Shown: piece by piece, positions 24,854 through 37,307 of the stretch
Layout of the letters: each line of letters starts with the position of its first letter
How positions within the stretch are numbered: position 1 is the first letter of the stretch
From: Krasilnikovozyma curviuscula
Taxonomy: Eukaryota; Basidiomycota; Tremellomycetes; Cystofilobasidiales; Mrakiaceae
NCBI GenBank assembly: GCA_014825775.1
Contig: MVAQ01000073.1
Coordinates: 1-64,000 of the forward strand
Reading direction: 5' to 3'
Length of the DNA stretch: 64,000 nucleotides
Made by a program: the position numbers and the translations under genes
The notes under the pieces: generated by a model
Databases searched by the model: none
Told to the model about the DNA's origin: nothing
Seen by the model: only the letters and a program-made list of their open reading frames with translations

Positions 24854-25524
24854 CTAGATCTTCCCGAATCCTCTTGGAACTTGAGGAAGACCTTGAGAAT
24901 TGTCAAACCATCAGCAACTTGTTCAGAAAACCATAGCCTTCAATGCATTCGTAGCAAGACTGACCTTTCGAGACCTCCTTCGCCGCTGTCGCATTCTTCT
25001 TCTTAGCTGCCTCTCTAAGCCTCATATCATAATATGCCCTGTTCAACGAGTAGATCTCATGCGTTGGTGTCGCTGGTGCTGAAGCAGATGTTGGCGTGAG
25101 ATACTCCCCCACAGGAGCAGGAGCAGGGCTGTCAGGCTTTTTCTCATCCTTTTTCTCGTCTCCCTCCTTCTCCTTTGCCTTTTTTGCTTTCTCCTTCGCT
25201 TCGTACTCCGCAATGACCTTCCCGATCTCTTCCTTGCTCACTTGCGGCGTTGACGTCGGCGACGCTGGAGGTGGGACCAGGACAGCAAAGCCACGATCTG
25301 AGAGATGGGAGTCACAGGTGAGGATGAAGTCGACATTGCCTGATGCTATAAATATACAGGACAAAGTGAAGCACGGGTGGATTAGTGTTGTGCTTCAGAA
25401 GGAGGCCCGTAGATAGGTCACGTTGCTCACTCGAAAGGCACGTCGTCGTCTCTTTGAAGCATACAAAGCATGGGCGTGGAGTTCCTACAGCTCGCTTGTA
25501 ATAATTGTTGGTGAAGGGTGGCAT
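24854..25524 (-). CDS. VFA1: Vps4-associated protein 1 (Vfa1)
   Basis: A regulator of the ESCRT-III-disassembling AAA ATPase Vps4 at endosomes. Three exons (25524..25431, 25345..24965, 24891..24854) join to 170 aa. The N-terminal zinc-binding part shows C-x2-C in TPRPCFVCFKETTTCL and a further Cys/His pair in ILTCDSHLSDRGFA. The centre is an acidic/basic charged helix (KEEIGKVIAEYEAKEKAKKA). The C-terminus carries EIYSLNRAYYDMRLREA and ends GLPQVPRGFGKI, a form seen in the family. The last exon has only 12 codons plus stop. Start MPPFTNNYYKRAVG was chosen because homologues begin at this block. Confidence 0.88.
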
Positions 25525-25598
25525 TCTGTGTGGTGTCACTAGGACGTTGTAGTTCGATTTTGAGAAGCTGAAGTTGGAAAGCACGAGCAAAAGTCAAC

Positions 25599-25659
25599 CT
25601 GATCAATTATCGACATTCCCAATTCTCTCTATAGAGTCATAAGTGACTGTTCAACGTAC
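25599..25659 (-). other. Leader intron and upstream ORF of VFA1
   Basis: CAACAG|GTACGT at 25659 and TTGATCAG at 25599 frame a 61-nt intron upstream of the VFA1 start. In the exon before it a short frame begins MANTDSVVLCPLEHLLLLYP; after splicing it meets a TGA right at the junction (23 aa). A TATATA at 25783..25778 could be the promoter. Support is from signals only. Confidence 0.4.
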
Positions 25660-25783
25660 CTGTTGAAGGGTACAGGAGAAGAAGGTGTTCCAGAGGGCAG
25701 AGGACGACGGAATCAGTGTTTGCCATGGATTGACAAAAGACGTTGGAACCAGCTCTCACCAAAGGTAAGTTCAAGTCTATATA

Positions 25784-26824
25784 GGACACTTCACCGATAC
25801 GAGCGGTGTAAAAGAAGTTCGGCTGGGATCTGTAAATGCTGAAAGGCAGGAGTGGGGGGAAGCTGCTCAAATGTGCAATGTAGGGGCAAAACTTAGTGGA
25901 AGTTGCCCCTGTTACACAGCTATGGTACCAGATACCCAAAGTATACTCAAAGTTGACTTGATCGGAGGATTGGAGCTGTTGGCGGTCAGCGGAGCCTCAG
26001 CACTGAGAAATGCAGTAAAGGAACGGGTGCAAGGTCGCTTTGTTTCTAAATTTCCTTACATAAGGCCACCGGGTAGTCTCAGTGTATAGATAAAGTTGTA
26101 GTAAATCCAAGCTCAACAGGAGAGCCGAAGTCGATTGAGTTTGCTTCTGTGCGAAGGTGATCACTCGCTCGCCTTCAGCAAAAGCTCGATCTCGTTGAGC
26201 TCTTCCATAACCAACCACTTCGACAGACCTCGTGCTTCAGCAAGTTAATATTAACATCTTTCAGTGGTGTTGTCTCGGATTGCGGTGTGGTAGCGATCTC
26301 GCAACTGATGGTCAGTAACCTGACGGCGAGGAAATGAGCTCTCGTCTACTACAATAGCTTTCTCGATGATATCTGATACCCTTTGTCTCCCACCCACACT
26401 ACTTACCCAGCTGCCCTCTACTCTCCCTTTCGTCATCGTTCAGAATGTGTTTCTACTTGCTCGGACCAGCAAGCTGGAAAGATGCCCGGTCGACGAAAAC
26501 CAAGCAACGTGCTGGGTATATTTAGGTCACCTTCACTTCGCATGGATCTCCTCCGGGCCCTCAAGCCACAGAGCAGACTGGATTCTCAGCCCAGAAATAG
26601 GGTACTTGCTCAGTCTCAATCTCAAGAGGACACCCCGTATCCCATCTCTAGCCTGATGATTGGGGAAACCAGAGCTGAGGGACGTAGTGAGCTCCCCCCC
26701 GCCGCCCCGCGCTGAGGCAAAGAGCGCTAGTTAGAAACGTGCAGGTTGATGTGTTGTATATCTGCCAATCACCGTCGAGCACAGTATGGAGCACAGGTGA
26801 AACGTTGAGGCCACCTACTTTGCA
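25784..26824. other. Divergent intergenic region VFA1 / sphingomyelinase
   Basis: About 1 kb between divergent promoters. I see no supported gene. It contains one C-rich run near 26694-26707. Confidence 0.4.
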
Positions 26825-26830
26825 TATAAA
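26825..26830 (+). promoter_or_regulatory. TATA box of the sphingomyelinase gene
   Basis: TATAAA 57 nt upstream of the ATG at 26887, a normal spacing in this window. Confidence 0.55.
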
Positions 26831-26886
26831 ACCCTCAGCACGTTGGATTATCTCCATCTTTGCCGTCTATCATAGCCCTCCTCAAG

Positions 26887-29852
26887 ATGTTTGCTTCCCT
26901 TCTCCTTGTGGGTGCTTCAGTAGGGATCGTCAACGCTGCCCTCCCCTACCCAACCCCAACTGGTTATTCCCTTCCAACTGAGGTCACCGTTTCCAACAAC
27001 TTCCCAGCCGCTGCCTTCCAGAGGTAAGTAGACAATCAAAAGAATTTCTGTTGTGAAGGAGCCGATCCATCTCATCATTACGTTTTAGCTACTGGCCAGG
27101 CTTCGAGCCAACCCAGACCAAACTTCAGCCTCTTCCTGTCGTTTCTAACCCTGGTTCGTTAATGTTTCTCTGTCTTTGAATATGTCCACGCCGGTCGTTG
27201 ACGGTAACCGCCGTTTCCCTTGGGTAGTCGATGGCAGAGTCTTCGAGCTAAACTTGACTTCCCCTTATGCCATTCCACGTAAGTTACAAGCTTTTTAGCT
27301 TCGATACTTTTACTGACGTGGAGTTCCCGCTCTTTGTTCTCCAGAAAACGACACTGTTGACATCGGTACGCTCCTATCTCTCTCTTTTCAAACTCTCGCT
27401 GATAAAAAATCTCTAGTTGAATGGCCCATCTCTATTATCTCCAACTACTCTCTCAACGCTGCCTGGGGTATCTCTCAGATCAACTCGATCATCGGCGGTT
27501 CTCTGGCCAACTGCTCAAAGTGTATTGAATCTCTCAAGATCGCACAACAAGTCGCTCAAGCTAACCCATCCGAAATCGAAGATCTTGCCGTCACCCTCTG
27601 TATCTCGACCGGATTCTCCACCGCTGCGTCATGCAGAAATGAGTACACCCGCTGGACGTTGGCTCCCGTCATCGCGCAGATGCTCTTCCATGCCAACATG
27701 ACCACTGACGGCCAGGCCATCTGCCAGAACTTCATTAGTAAATCTCAGTGTGCCTTACCCGCTCCACCTGCGTTCAATGCGACGGCTTGGTTCGCAAAGC
27801 CAAACAAGCCAGCCAATGCAACAGTCCCAAAGGCTTCAGGAAAGAGATTGAAAGTCCTTCACGTCTCTGATTGGCACATCGACCCAAGGTGGGCACAGAG
27901 TTCCTCATCATGCATCCCTTTGTCTAGAAACAACGTATCCTGAGTATTTGTTTTCTATTTTTTATAGATACTTGACTGGATCTGAAGCCAAGTGTGCCTC
28001 TGGCCCGTGCTGCAGATACGGTGGAACCAATGCCGCCAGCGTCAACGGCTCCATAGTCTCTCCCGCCCCAAGATGGGGTTCTCAAAGCTGCGATGCCCCC
28101 ATTTCTTTGGTATTGGCTGTTTGTGAAGCCATCCCAACACTCACTAACACCGTCAGTCTTGCGTTCGATATCACTCGCGCCGGTCATGAAGGTACAATAT
28201 ATACTGACCGACTCGTAAACTACAGTCCGCCGAGAGCCCATTCGCCTTCACCGTGTCGACTGGTGATCTTGTCTCCCACGATAAAGACAACACTCTCTCG
28301 AGATCTTACATTCAGGAGACTGAAGTCATTATGTTCGAGCTCGTCAAGAAGTATTTGAATACTGGAAGCTATTACCGTAAGTTCGCCTGACACCTTGTTG
28401 CGCTTGAACATCCAGAAACTGACCTTCTGATATATCGTTCCAACAGATGCCATGGGTAATCATTCTCTTTACACTTCTATGTCTCACTGCCTTCCCAATC
28501 AGGACTGACTGACGTTCCATTTGTTCTTACACAGGTAACCATGACAGCTATCAACAAGCTCAAGATGCCCCCCACGCCATCCAGCCCCATGTCCCCATCG
28601 ACCAGCAGTTGTTCTCGTGGAACTATGAAACTCTCTCTTCCCTTTGGGAGTACGAAGGCTGGATCAACAAGACGACCAGACAGCAAGCGAATCTTCACTA
28701 CTCTGGCTACTCTGTCTTGGACAAGTCCGGGCTCAGGATCATCACCCTCAACACTGACTTGTGGTACAAGGCCAATTATTACAACTTCATCAACACCCCT
28801 GATGCCGACTACTCTGGAATGCTCAAGTGGTTGACAACCGAACTTCAGTCGGCTGAAGATGCTGGTGAACGTGTTTGGATCGTCGGTCACGTACTGCCAG
28901 GCTGGGATGGAACTAATGCAATGTGAGTCCTTTGAACATCAAAGGTCGTCCACATTACTCATGAATACTTCTTTTCTTTTTTGGCTTTCTTCAGGGTTCC
29001 TCAAACCGATGTGGGTTTATTTCGCAATGGTCAAGTCGTTGACTTTTACTGACAGCCTTGAAATCTTTCTCAGCTCTTTTACCAGATCGTCGACCGATTT
29101 TCCCCACATGTCATTGCGAATACCTTCTTCGGTCACACTCACGAAGATCAGTTCTCTGTCTTCTACTCCAACAACGGTACCATTCAATCGCAACAGACTG
29201 TGAGTATGACTCTCTTTTGATGATTTCCATATTCTGAAACTGATACTGTATTTGAATAGGCTCTGGCTACTGCTTGGATGGCCCCATCCATTGAACCGGG
29301 AGGATCTCTCAACGTCGGTTTCAAGATGTGAGTAACCTTTTCAGACATCCATCTACCCAGTTTCACTGATTTTTGTTTTTCGGCGCATCAGGTACGAGGT
29401 TGACTCTGCTTCCTTTGAGATCTATGACTCCTACACTTATTTCTCCAACGCATCCGAATACGCTGCTCTCCAAGCTGCCAACGTGGCTGGCCCTACTTTC
29501 AAGTACGAATACTCTCTCCGAGAGGCGTACGACCCGAACAATACCTGGCCATCGACCGCGCCTCTTAACGCGTCATTCTACCATATGGTAACTGAGAACA
29601 TGCTCAAGGAGCCTTCCTTGATGGAGAAGTTCACCGCTATCCAGTCCAAGTCTTCGGTTCTAACAAAGAACATCCAGACTTGCAACACCACCGCGTGTCT
29701 CGACGCGAAGGTCTGCTACATGAGATCTGCGTCAGTTGCTCTCTCCAAGCAGAACTGTGCCACTGGATACGGTTCAGTTCAAGCTGTGAGTCTCTCGTAG
29801 CTTCTTCTTCCGCGAGCGTGACACTGAAATGCTTCCTGCATGGTTGCAGTAA
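26887..29852 (+). CDS. Secreted acid sphingomyelinase-like phosphodiesterase
   Basis: A calcineurin-fold metallophosphoesterase with a saposin domain, expected to cleave sphingomyelin or inositol-phosphoceramide-type head groups outside the cell or in the vacuole. A signal peptide (MFASLLLVGASVGIVNA) is followed by a saposin-B domain (CSKCIESLKIAQQVAQ to ICQNFISKSQC). Metal-ligand blocks are VLHVSDWHIDPRY, STGDLVSHD, MGNHDSY, GHVLPG and FFGHTHEDQF, a complete set. There are many N-glycosylation sites. The C-terminal domain has cysteine pairs (CNTTACLDAKVC). At the end an intron with donor GCT|GTGAGT and acceptor GTTGCAG brings in TAA directly, so the last exon starts with the stop; retention of that intron would add only VSLS. 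Confidence 0.93.
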
Positions 29853-30758
29853 AATTGTACAAACATAAAAAGGCCCAGGTCATACGGACCGACTTACTGT
29901 TACAAAGTTCATATCACAGATTGAAAAGGTGTAGATGCAATTTTCTGATGGAGAGGGCGCGCGCCATAAGGCAAGGACATCAATCATTTCTAGAGTCCAG
30001 CTCCGAGAGATCACTGGAGGTAAATGTCCCGTGAGATGGCAAGCTAAGATCTGATGTTTACCCCTTGTGGACTCAATGGGAAGTGCACGCTTATTTTGAG
30101 TTTGTACCTTTGACCAAAGGACAATCTACTTGAGCCAATCTGTAGTCAGTGGTATGTTTCCATATGTAAAGACCGAAAAAAACAGCTTTTCTTTCTTTGG
30201 TACTCTGCTGTAACTAAGCCCGCTTGAACTTTACTGAACCGCAGGTCGCTACATCCCGCGTCTAGTTCAGCTTTGACGAAGTTTCCAGGTCACTGTCCCA
30301 GAAAACTATGTTCCTACTCGGCCTAATATCAATAGGTCTTTGTTTTCCTCTGGCCCTGCCAACTTCTCGAATTGCTGGGCAGAGTGAGTGCCTTCAAGAA
30401 TCTTTCGGACGATACATTCCGCTTCATACCTGGCTATCTCTGTTGCTAGGTTCTGCGCGTATCTTCCCCAATCAGATTACGTCGGCAATCTTTTCAGCTC
30501 ATCGTGCGCCTCTCTTTGTCGCGAGACTGTCGCGTCGAGAATAATGGTTGACTTTTGAACCGAGAAGAGGCGCCGCGATGTTTTTTTCACAGTTTCTTTT
30601 CTTATTGATGGAGGTTTCCCTACTATTAAGACCACCATTGGAAAGCTGTCATCCTCACCTTTACAATGGTACCTCTCTAGAGTTGTTAGCTGCATTTTTC
30701 AGGAAGTTTTTCAGGAAGTTACATCACAAGTGACGCACGGTCGCTTGTGTGGGAATCG

Positions 30759-30764
30759 ACGCGT
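30759..30764 (+). promoter_or_regulatory. RNR2: MluI cell-cycle box (ACGCGT) upstream of RNR2
   Basis: A perfect ACGCGT hexamer, the binding core of the yeast MBF (Swi6/Mbp1-type) factor that drives G1/S genes. It lies 286 bp upstream of the RNR2 start codon and 166 bp upstream of its TATA box. Ribonucleotide reductase genes are classic MBF targets; the role here is inferred. Confidence 0.5.
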
Positions 30765-30929
30765 GCCTTCATTTCTCAAGCAGGTCGTTCGTTCCCACTG
30801 TTTTTCTCTGTTTTGTCGAATTACTATTTATCTGAGATATCTGCTACTAGAATCAGCTCTCAAATGCCTCTCTATTGATATCCTCTTGTCCTTGCAGCTG
30901 AAATTTGTGTTTCCCGGTGGCTGGTGGCC

Positions 30930-30935
30930 TATAAA
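30930..30935 (+). promoter_or_regulatory. RNR2: TATA box of RNR2
   Basis: TATAAAA 115 nt upstream of the ATG, followed by a pyrimidine-rich leader. Confidence 0.6.
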
Positions 30936-31044
30936 AGCTGCTCGCGTCGCCTTGCCTGATTTTCTCTCCCTAACCACCACTCACTAACTTCAACCTCATC
31001 TTCACCTTCCTTTTCCCTCCTACTTCACCCTTGCCACTACCACC

Positions 31045-32901
31045 ATGTCCTCTGTCACTGCCCTCCCCCTCGAGACTCCTTCCAAGGAAGCTGCTCGTAT
31101 GGTGTCCTCTCTCGACCTCACCAAACCTTCCCCGATCAAGCTCGAGGTTACAGAAGCCCCCAAGGCTCCAACTGAGGCTGAGCTGAGGAAGAGATTTGTT
31201 GGTGATATCTACTGTGAAGAGAAGGATGAGCCTATTCTTCAAGAGACGTGAGCGTCGTTCCTTCGTCGCGTGCTGTTTGATTTTTTCTTTTCGAGCTCGT
31301 GGCTGATCATACCCGCTTCTTCCCCATTCTCGCATCTGCCTATCGCCAGCGAGAAGAGATTCGTCCTCTTCCCAATCAAGTACACTGAAGTGAGTCTGGC
31401 TATCTTAGAAAAATTATTCTACAGTTACCTGCCAGCCTCCCGTCACGCGCGTTTCCTTTTCTCACAACTTTTCTCTCGACAGATCTGGCAAGCCTACAAA
31501 AAGGCTGAAGCTTCCTTTTGGACGGCTGAGGAGATGGATCTTTCCAAGGATCAACACGATTGGGACAACAAGCTCAACGACAAAGAGGTTAGTTCTCATC
31601 CAGCTTTTAAGATCCAACGGCACCATCAACTCAACATTCGTTATTGGGTGTCTAACTGACTCACTGGCTTGTGCCTTTGCTTTGCGCTTGTAAAAGAGAT
31701 ACTTCATCTCGCACGTTCTCGCTTTCTTCGCTGCCTCTGACGGAATCGTCAATGAAAACCTTCTCGAGCGATTCTCCGCGGAGGTTCAGTCTGCTGAAGC
31801 TCGATGCTTCTACGGTTTCCAAATCATGATGGAAAACATCCACTCGTGAGTTGCTCCCCTCCCTCATTCTATAGCTTTTATGTCTTCACACTGACCGTAT
31901 CATAACCTCTACAGTGAAACCTACTCCCTCCTCATCGAAACTTACGTGTCTGACGCCGCCGAAAAGGATCACCTCTTCTCTGCCATCGATGAGATCCCAT
32001 GTATCCGAAAGAAGGCCGACTGGGCCCTCAAGTGGATCTCAAGCAAGGAGTCAAGCTTCGCTGAGCGATTGGTCGCCTTTGCCGCCGTCGAAGGAATCTT
32101 CTTCTCTGGATCGTTCGCGTCCATCTTTTGGTTGAAAAAGAGAGGTCTCATGCCTGGTCTCACCTTCTCGAACGAGTTGATCTCCAGAGATGAGGGTCTT
32201 CACACCGATTGTAAGCTTTCAAGCCTCGTTTCTTTAGCTGAACATGTCCTGACGGTTATTGATATGTTCCCTTGATCGGGTTTCAGTCGCTTGTCTGCTC
32301 TTCCACCACTTGAAGCGTCGCCCACAACCATCAATTGTCGAGGCCATCATCAAGGAGGCCGTCGCTATCGAGCAGGAGTTCTTGACTGATGCCCTCCCAG
32401 TGTCTTTGATCGGAGTATGTTGCGTTGCACCTTAACCTATTCAGGCATATTGCAACCATTTACTGATCAGCCTTACTTGCTCGTACCTGGAACTAGATGA
32501 ACGCTAAACTTATGTGCCAGTACATTGAGTTCGTCGCTGACCGAGTAAGTATCTCGTTGTTCAACGGTCACGCTCTGCCCCAATATCCAATGGCTGATGA
32601 CGTCTTCTCTCTACAGCTGCTTGTCGCCCTGGGAAACCCCAAGGTTTGGAACTCGACCAACCCATTCGACTTCATGGAGATCATCTCTCTGTCCGGAAAG
32701 ACCAACGTAGGTCTCATCCACTCGCTTCTACTCATTCTTTTTCTACCCGAGCCCAAACTGACATACACATACATGCCTGCGTAGTTCTTCGAGAAGAGAG
32801 TATCTGATTACGCCAAGTCGGGTGTCAACCAGTCTGTGAAGGACGGCGCGACTCACAACCCTAACACTGCCAAGACCTTCACTATTGAAGAGGATTTCTA
32901 A
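31045..32901 (+). CDS. RNR2: Ribonucleotide reductase small subunit R2
   Basis: The di-iron tyrosyl-radical subunit that, with the large subunit, makes deoxynucleotides for DNA synthesis. Nine exons (31045..31247, 31350..31389, 31483..31587, 31697..31845, 31915..32210, 32287..32414, 32497..32544, 32617..32706, 32785..32901) close to 391 aa, the usual size. Iron ligands lie in [51 protein letters not shown] and [11 protein letters not shown]. The radical Tyr is in the SETYSLL block. The tail ends TFTIEEDF, the peptide that docks on the large subunit. The N-terminus [10 protein letters not shown] is a normal leader. All catalytic residues that can be judged are present. Confidence 0.97.
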
Positions 32902-33624
32902 AGCTTGTTATTTGTTTTCCTTTTTCTATTCTCTATGTGTTATTTTCTGCATCTGCTCCTTTTTTCTCCATTGTTGCAACCTCTCTCTCTTATTATTTGT
33001 ATTTGATTGCTTCCTTTCTCTAGAAAAAAAATGAGAACCTCCTTTGATGATATACCCTTTCCGTATGTTCCCTAGAGATCTGATACGTAATGATTTAAAC
33101 CTTTTAACTCTGAACAAATGCCAAGATCAGCAGGCCCGCTTCAAGCCACTATTTGTCGATTCAAGTTGATACCCGTTCTGAGCCTCATCGACGTGATGCC
33201 CTCACATAAGCGCGTCTTGTAAGTAAGAGCTATCAATTCAGAGAATGGCCATTGTCAGCTCCTTCTGCCACCGTCAGTATCTGGCTCAACGCCAGTGCTC
33301 CAAGTCGAAATTTAATGGAAGTCAATTGTCAAGTTCAAGTCCACCTGTCGGCATGGCTGACCATACTCAGGACGGACATATCACACCTCTATCAGAAATG
33401 AAAATTGATTGATGATGATGTTTGAGGAAGTGAAACGCTTGGTGAAGGGCAACAGGAGGGCGTGATGCATCTTCTGTCTTCAACGAACGATCGAGAGCTA
33501 GTTCTAGTATGTGACATGATTCTCTTGAAGTATGTTACACAATAGTAGATATCAAATGGGAAGAGCATCTACGCAGAATGTCGTAATTGTCGTCTAAGTG
33601 TGTATGTCATAAGGATGAATATAA
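32902..33624. other. Convergent intergenic region RNR2 / DDHD lipase
   Basis: Seven hundred bases between two gene ends. T-rich stretches after RNR2 (TTTGTTTTCCTTTTTC) may hold its polyadenylation region. No gene is supported. Confidence 0.5.
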
Positions 33625-36600
33625 TCAGAGACCGATCGCTTCATTAGATTCTGTATGAGGGGTTACGGCTGCAGGCGTGATGACATTTGTTTCCGGTTTA
33701 GTTCCCATACCTGACGGATTGCAAGGAGAGGAGTCGAGATGAGGATAAGTTTCTCCTTTCTAAGTTCGGCATGTTTAGAAGATAACGAAATGCTCACCGG
33801 TTCGCATAAGATCAGATTTTGTCGCAAAGACCTCTGCAAGAACAAATGCCGAAAAAGCAGGATCTTGCCAGTAGCTACCGTGCGCAGTCACCATATCTAG
33901 ATATTCGGAAAGACCGGCGGAAGGGAGGTAGAAGTCGATCTGCGAGGAGAAGCAACGTTATTCACACGCACAGGAATAATTGCAAAAAATTAAAATAAAA
34001 AAAACTCACGTTGCCGTGCGGGTTCAAAGCTTTAAACCGGCGTTCCGCTCTAGAACCTGTCAGCTCCTCTTCACCCGAGGGATCCATCATTTCCATCGCG
34101 CTTGGTTCTCTGGTGGTACCGGGACGTTTTATCGGTTGGTTTGTTGGATTGGTGGCCTCCGGTAATTTTTCGGGGGTTGAGGTTCCTCCAAAAGATGGCT
34201 ATATAAGGTCTACTCGTTACCAATTGCTTAGAAAGGATACGTTGGTAGCCAATACTCACTATTGGTATACTTGGCATACTGGGTAGACTGGGAAGTATCC
34301 ACGACATCTTGCCCACAGATTCACTAAAGCTGGCCATTAATCCTGCGGTCACAGAGCTAATGGCAAGAGGGTTCATTTTTCTTCCTAGGTCAGAGTCGAC
34401 AGCAGCGTTGAGCATGTAGGCCTGGGAGGACAAGAGGGGAGCGTTATTCTCATGGCAACATTACAGCAAAAGATACATCACAAGTGAACACACAATCGGA
34501 TCAGAAGGATGGAAGATGTTATCTGGTGAACGTTGACATGGTCAGTAATATTGAACTTTATTACAACCAGTTGTCGGACCCACATATTGAATCCACACTC
34601 AGACAACCGAATCGACCGCTACGTTCCAAAGCTTCATCAAACGGAGAGTTCATAGTTCTCGATTTCCCCTTGGATTAAACAAAAATATAGTCAGTTAAAT
34701 TGTGAGACGAAAGGAGATCTTGATGACACACTCTTCGTGCAATCAGTTGCGCCTGATGAAGATGTAAAAACAGACCCAAAGGACTGCCGACCATAAAGAA
34801 GTTAGTTACGTTGAATAAAAATCTATTCTTGGTGTCCATTATGACCTGTTTGGGCAAAGAGGAGATTGGAGGGAGAGTTGTTGCTTGATCGCTGAGGATG
34901 TCTGCTACAAGAGCAGAGCCTATAAAGAAATATGAAGTCAGAAATGTGGTGACGACAAACACTAAAAATACTGAAACTACCAAGAGAGTGACCAATGATG
35001 TGAACTCTTCCGTTCTCGACAAACTTGGGATGCCTCCTCACCCATAGCCGATAAGCTCGATTTGCCGAAAGAGCAACAGCTTCCAACATGCTGACTTTAT
35101 GGTGGGACATGAAATAAGGGATATCTATCAGGACGTTGTTTGTCAGTTCTCGCACGTAACTGCAAGAAAGACAGCGACGGAGGGAGGCGGGGGGTTGTTG
35201 TTGTTAATTAGAATCCTTTCTGACTTTGTACAGGCCATAACTCACGGGATGCTTTTCTTGATGGTTATTTCATCTAATGTAAATCTATTCCCAAGCATAT
35301 GCTGGGCATCTTCCTCTTCTTCTGCCTTGGATTGGCCCAATTGAAGATTTGACCGCCATTGGATGGGCAGAAACTGAACCCTCTTGTTCCTCATAATGGA
35401 TTGTAGAGCTGGCGAGGCGGATTGTTTCTGTGCTTCTCGCCGTATGATATTGACAGCATAAATGCTGAGATTGACATGATGTTCATTTAGTTCAGTGTAG
35501 GCCAGCAATATGTAAGGGTGTTTGGAGAGACTACAGGGGAGCACTCACAAGTTGAAGGCTTCATGTCCTGGAGCGCTAGCAAGATGTTGGCCAATACTAC
35601 AAGTTGGAATCCAGTCAGTTGCAAGTCGAAAACTTCAAGAAGTGATTATTACCCATGAACAACCAGGACGAGATCGGTACACTCAGGTTCGCCCACTTCT
35701 GCTTCCTATAAAGGGAAATACGATAAAACCTGGAGCCGAGCCCTTCGCATAAACGGCAGTTGAGAACTCACGATTGGGAACTGCTCATCTACTGCTGCTT
35801 CTTTTGCAACGTTTTCCTTCAGAGCCTCAGATACCTGTTCCCCAACATCACTGAATGCCGACTTGATGTCGGCCCTTGTAAAGTCGCCGCTTGGTCTGCC
35901 GGTGGAACTGGCTCTGCTGCTTCTTCGTGAAGTTTCTTTATTTTTGTCTGATGAAACTGTATTGGCCGTTACAACAGCATCATACCCACGGTATACTAAT
36001 AGGAATCAAACGAGTCGTTTGCTGCTGTTGTAACCATCGATGCGCGACTGAGAAACTCACCCATGTATCCAGCAAGAGACCTAGGCCCGCCCTTCATGGA
36101 CATCCATAAGCTCTTGCTCATCCAACCAGTAACACCAGCTGAGAATAACCTTCCGGAATCCTTGTCTAAGAAGATAACCGATCCATCCTTGTCGCTCAAA
36201 TTTCCCTTGAGCTTGTCCTCCGCTGATGATCCACTTGATATACTAGCTTGAAGTTCCTCTTGGTAAGATGGTTGCCAAGGTTGAATTCGTTGATACGCTG
36301 ATTCTAGGAGTGTGGCGAGTTCATCTTCTACTGGCTGGGAAGGCGAGTAGAACCAAGTTGCTCGAACGACAGGGATTATCGCTGAGTGCATCCAGAAGAC
36401 AGGAACCATCTATCCGATTCGGGTTCAATAAGCGGAGGAAGTGATCATATAGCGGAGAGTAAATTACGCGTACCCTCATCAACTTGACGTCAACTTCAAA
36501 CAATCCGTCCTGGAACCGATAAGACGCGGTTAGGAACAGCGAATCAGAAACGGAACAGAAGTGGATAGTATTTCTCACCTGTCCAACAGGTATTCCCATT

Positions 36601-37097
36601 GGTTCGTTTTCTATATCCCTATCCAGCGCCTTCGAGTTGGCTTCCAGCTGTTCTTTCTGCTCGACACCAACCTTTTCCGCTTCAGCTACGGGGACAGAGC
36701 TTGAAATATCACCAGGTTTACTACTGCTCTTCCTAGCCTCTTCTTTCGCCTTCTTCTTCTCCTCTTCAAGCTTCTTCTTTTCCTTTAGAGCGATAGCTTG
36801 AGCTCCCGGATTCATGGCCAAGGTGGCTTCTTGTTCTTCTTTGCTGAGTTTTTGCCATGCTGCTTCCATCTGAGCCGATTCATTCTCAGAGAAGGCCACA
36901 TAAGATGTCGAGACGCTGGCTGGGGTGATCTGTGAAAATAGGTGGGTCGTCTCAGCATATAAAGGGACCAAGCCCACGATCACGGGGGAAACGTCACCAC
37001 ATACAGGCAAATCCAAATAGGCAGACCCCAGATGGATCCATCTTACTGGGACTAGGGGAGGCGTCGTAGAAGTCGACTGAGCAGGATCTGATTCCAT
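33625..37097 (-). CDS. DDHD-domain phospholipase (phosphatidic-acid-preferring PLA1 family)
   Basis: An intracellular phospholipase A1-like enzyme of the DDHD1/DDHD2/SEC23IP family, acting on ER/Golgi or mitochondrial lipids. The N-terminus (MESDPAQSTSTTPPLVPVRW) leads to a Lys/Glu-rich coiled region (EEQEATLAMNPGAQAIALKE). Then come WFYSPSQPVEDELATLLESA, a lipase-family block TDLVLVVHGIGQH, and the nucleophile elbow VHIIGHSLGSALVADILSDQ assembled over a splice near 34980. The DDHD part shows FMVGSPLGLFLHL, FHPSDPIAYMLNAAVDSD and the late His in EYLDMVTAHGSYW. The last exon ends TPAAVTPHTESNEAIGL. It has many short introns; not every junction was fixed. Confidence 0.9.
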
Positions 37098-37307
37098 CTA
37101 TAAAATAAGCGAGAAAGTTGGAGTAAGTTGGAATCAGCTTGCTATGGGGCGGAAATGACACAAAGTTTGGAATCGTGGCAAGGCCGTTTACATCCAACAG
37201 TACACATAAAGGCAAAAGATAATCCCCAGAACATTGTATATTGTGAGAAAAAGGTATATGAGAAGATACAGCTGAGATCGTAATGGAGGGCGGTGGTTGC
37301 GCCTTTT

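Larger units (their letters stand above)
29853..31044. other. RNR2 upstream region
   Basis: About 1.2 kb between the sphingomyelinase end and RNR2 start. It contains an MluI box and TATA box listed separately and a C/T-rich leader just before the RNR2 start. No further gene is supported. Confidence 0.5.
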
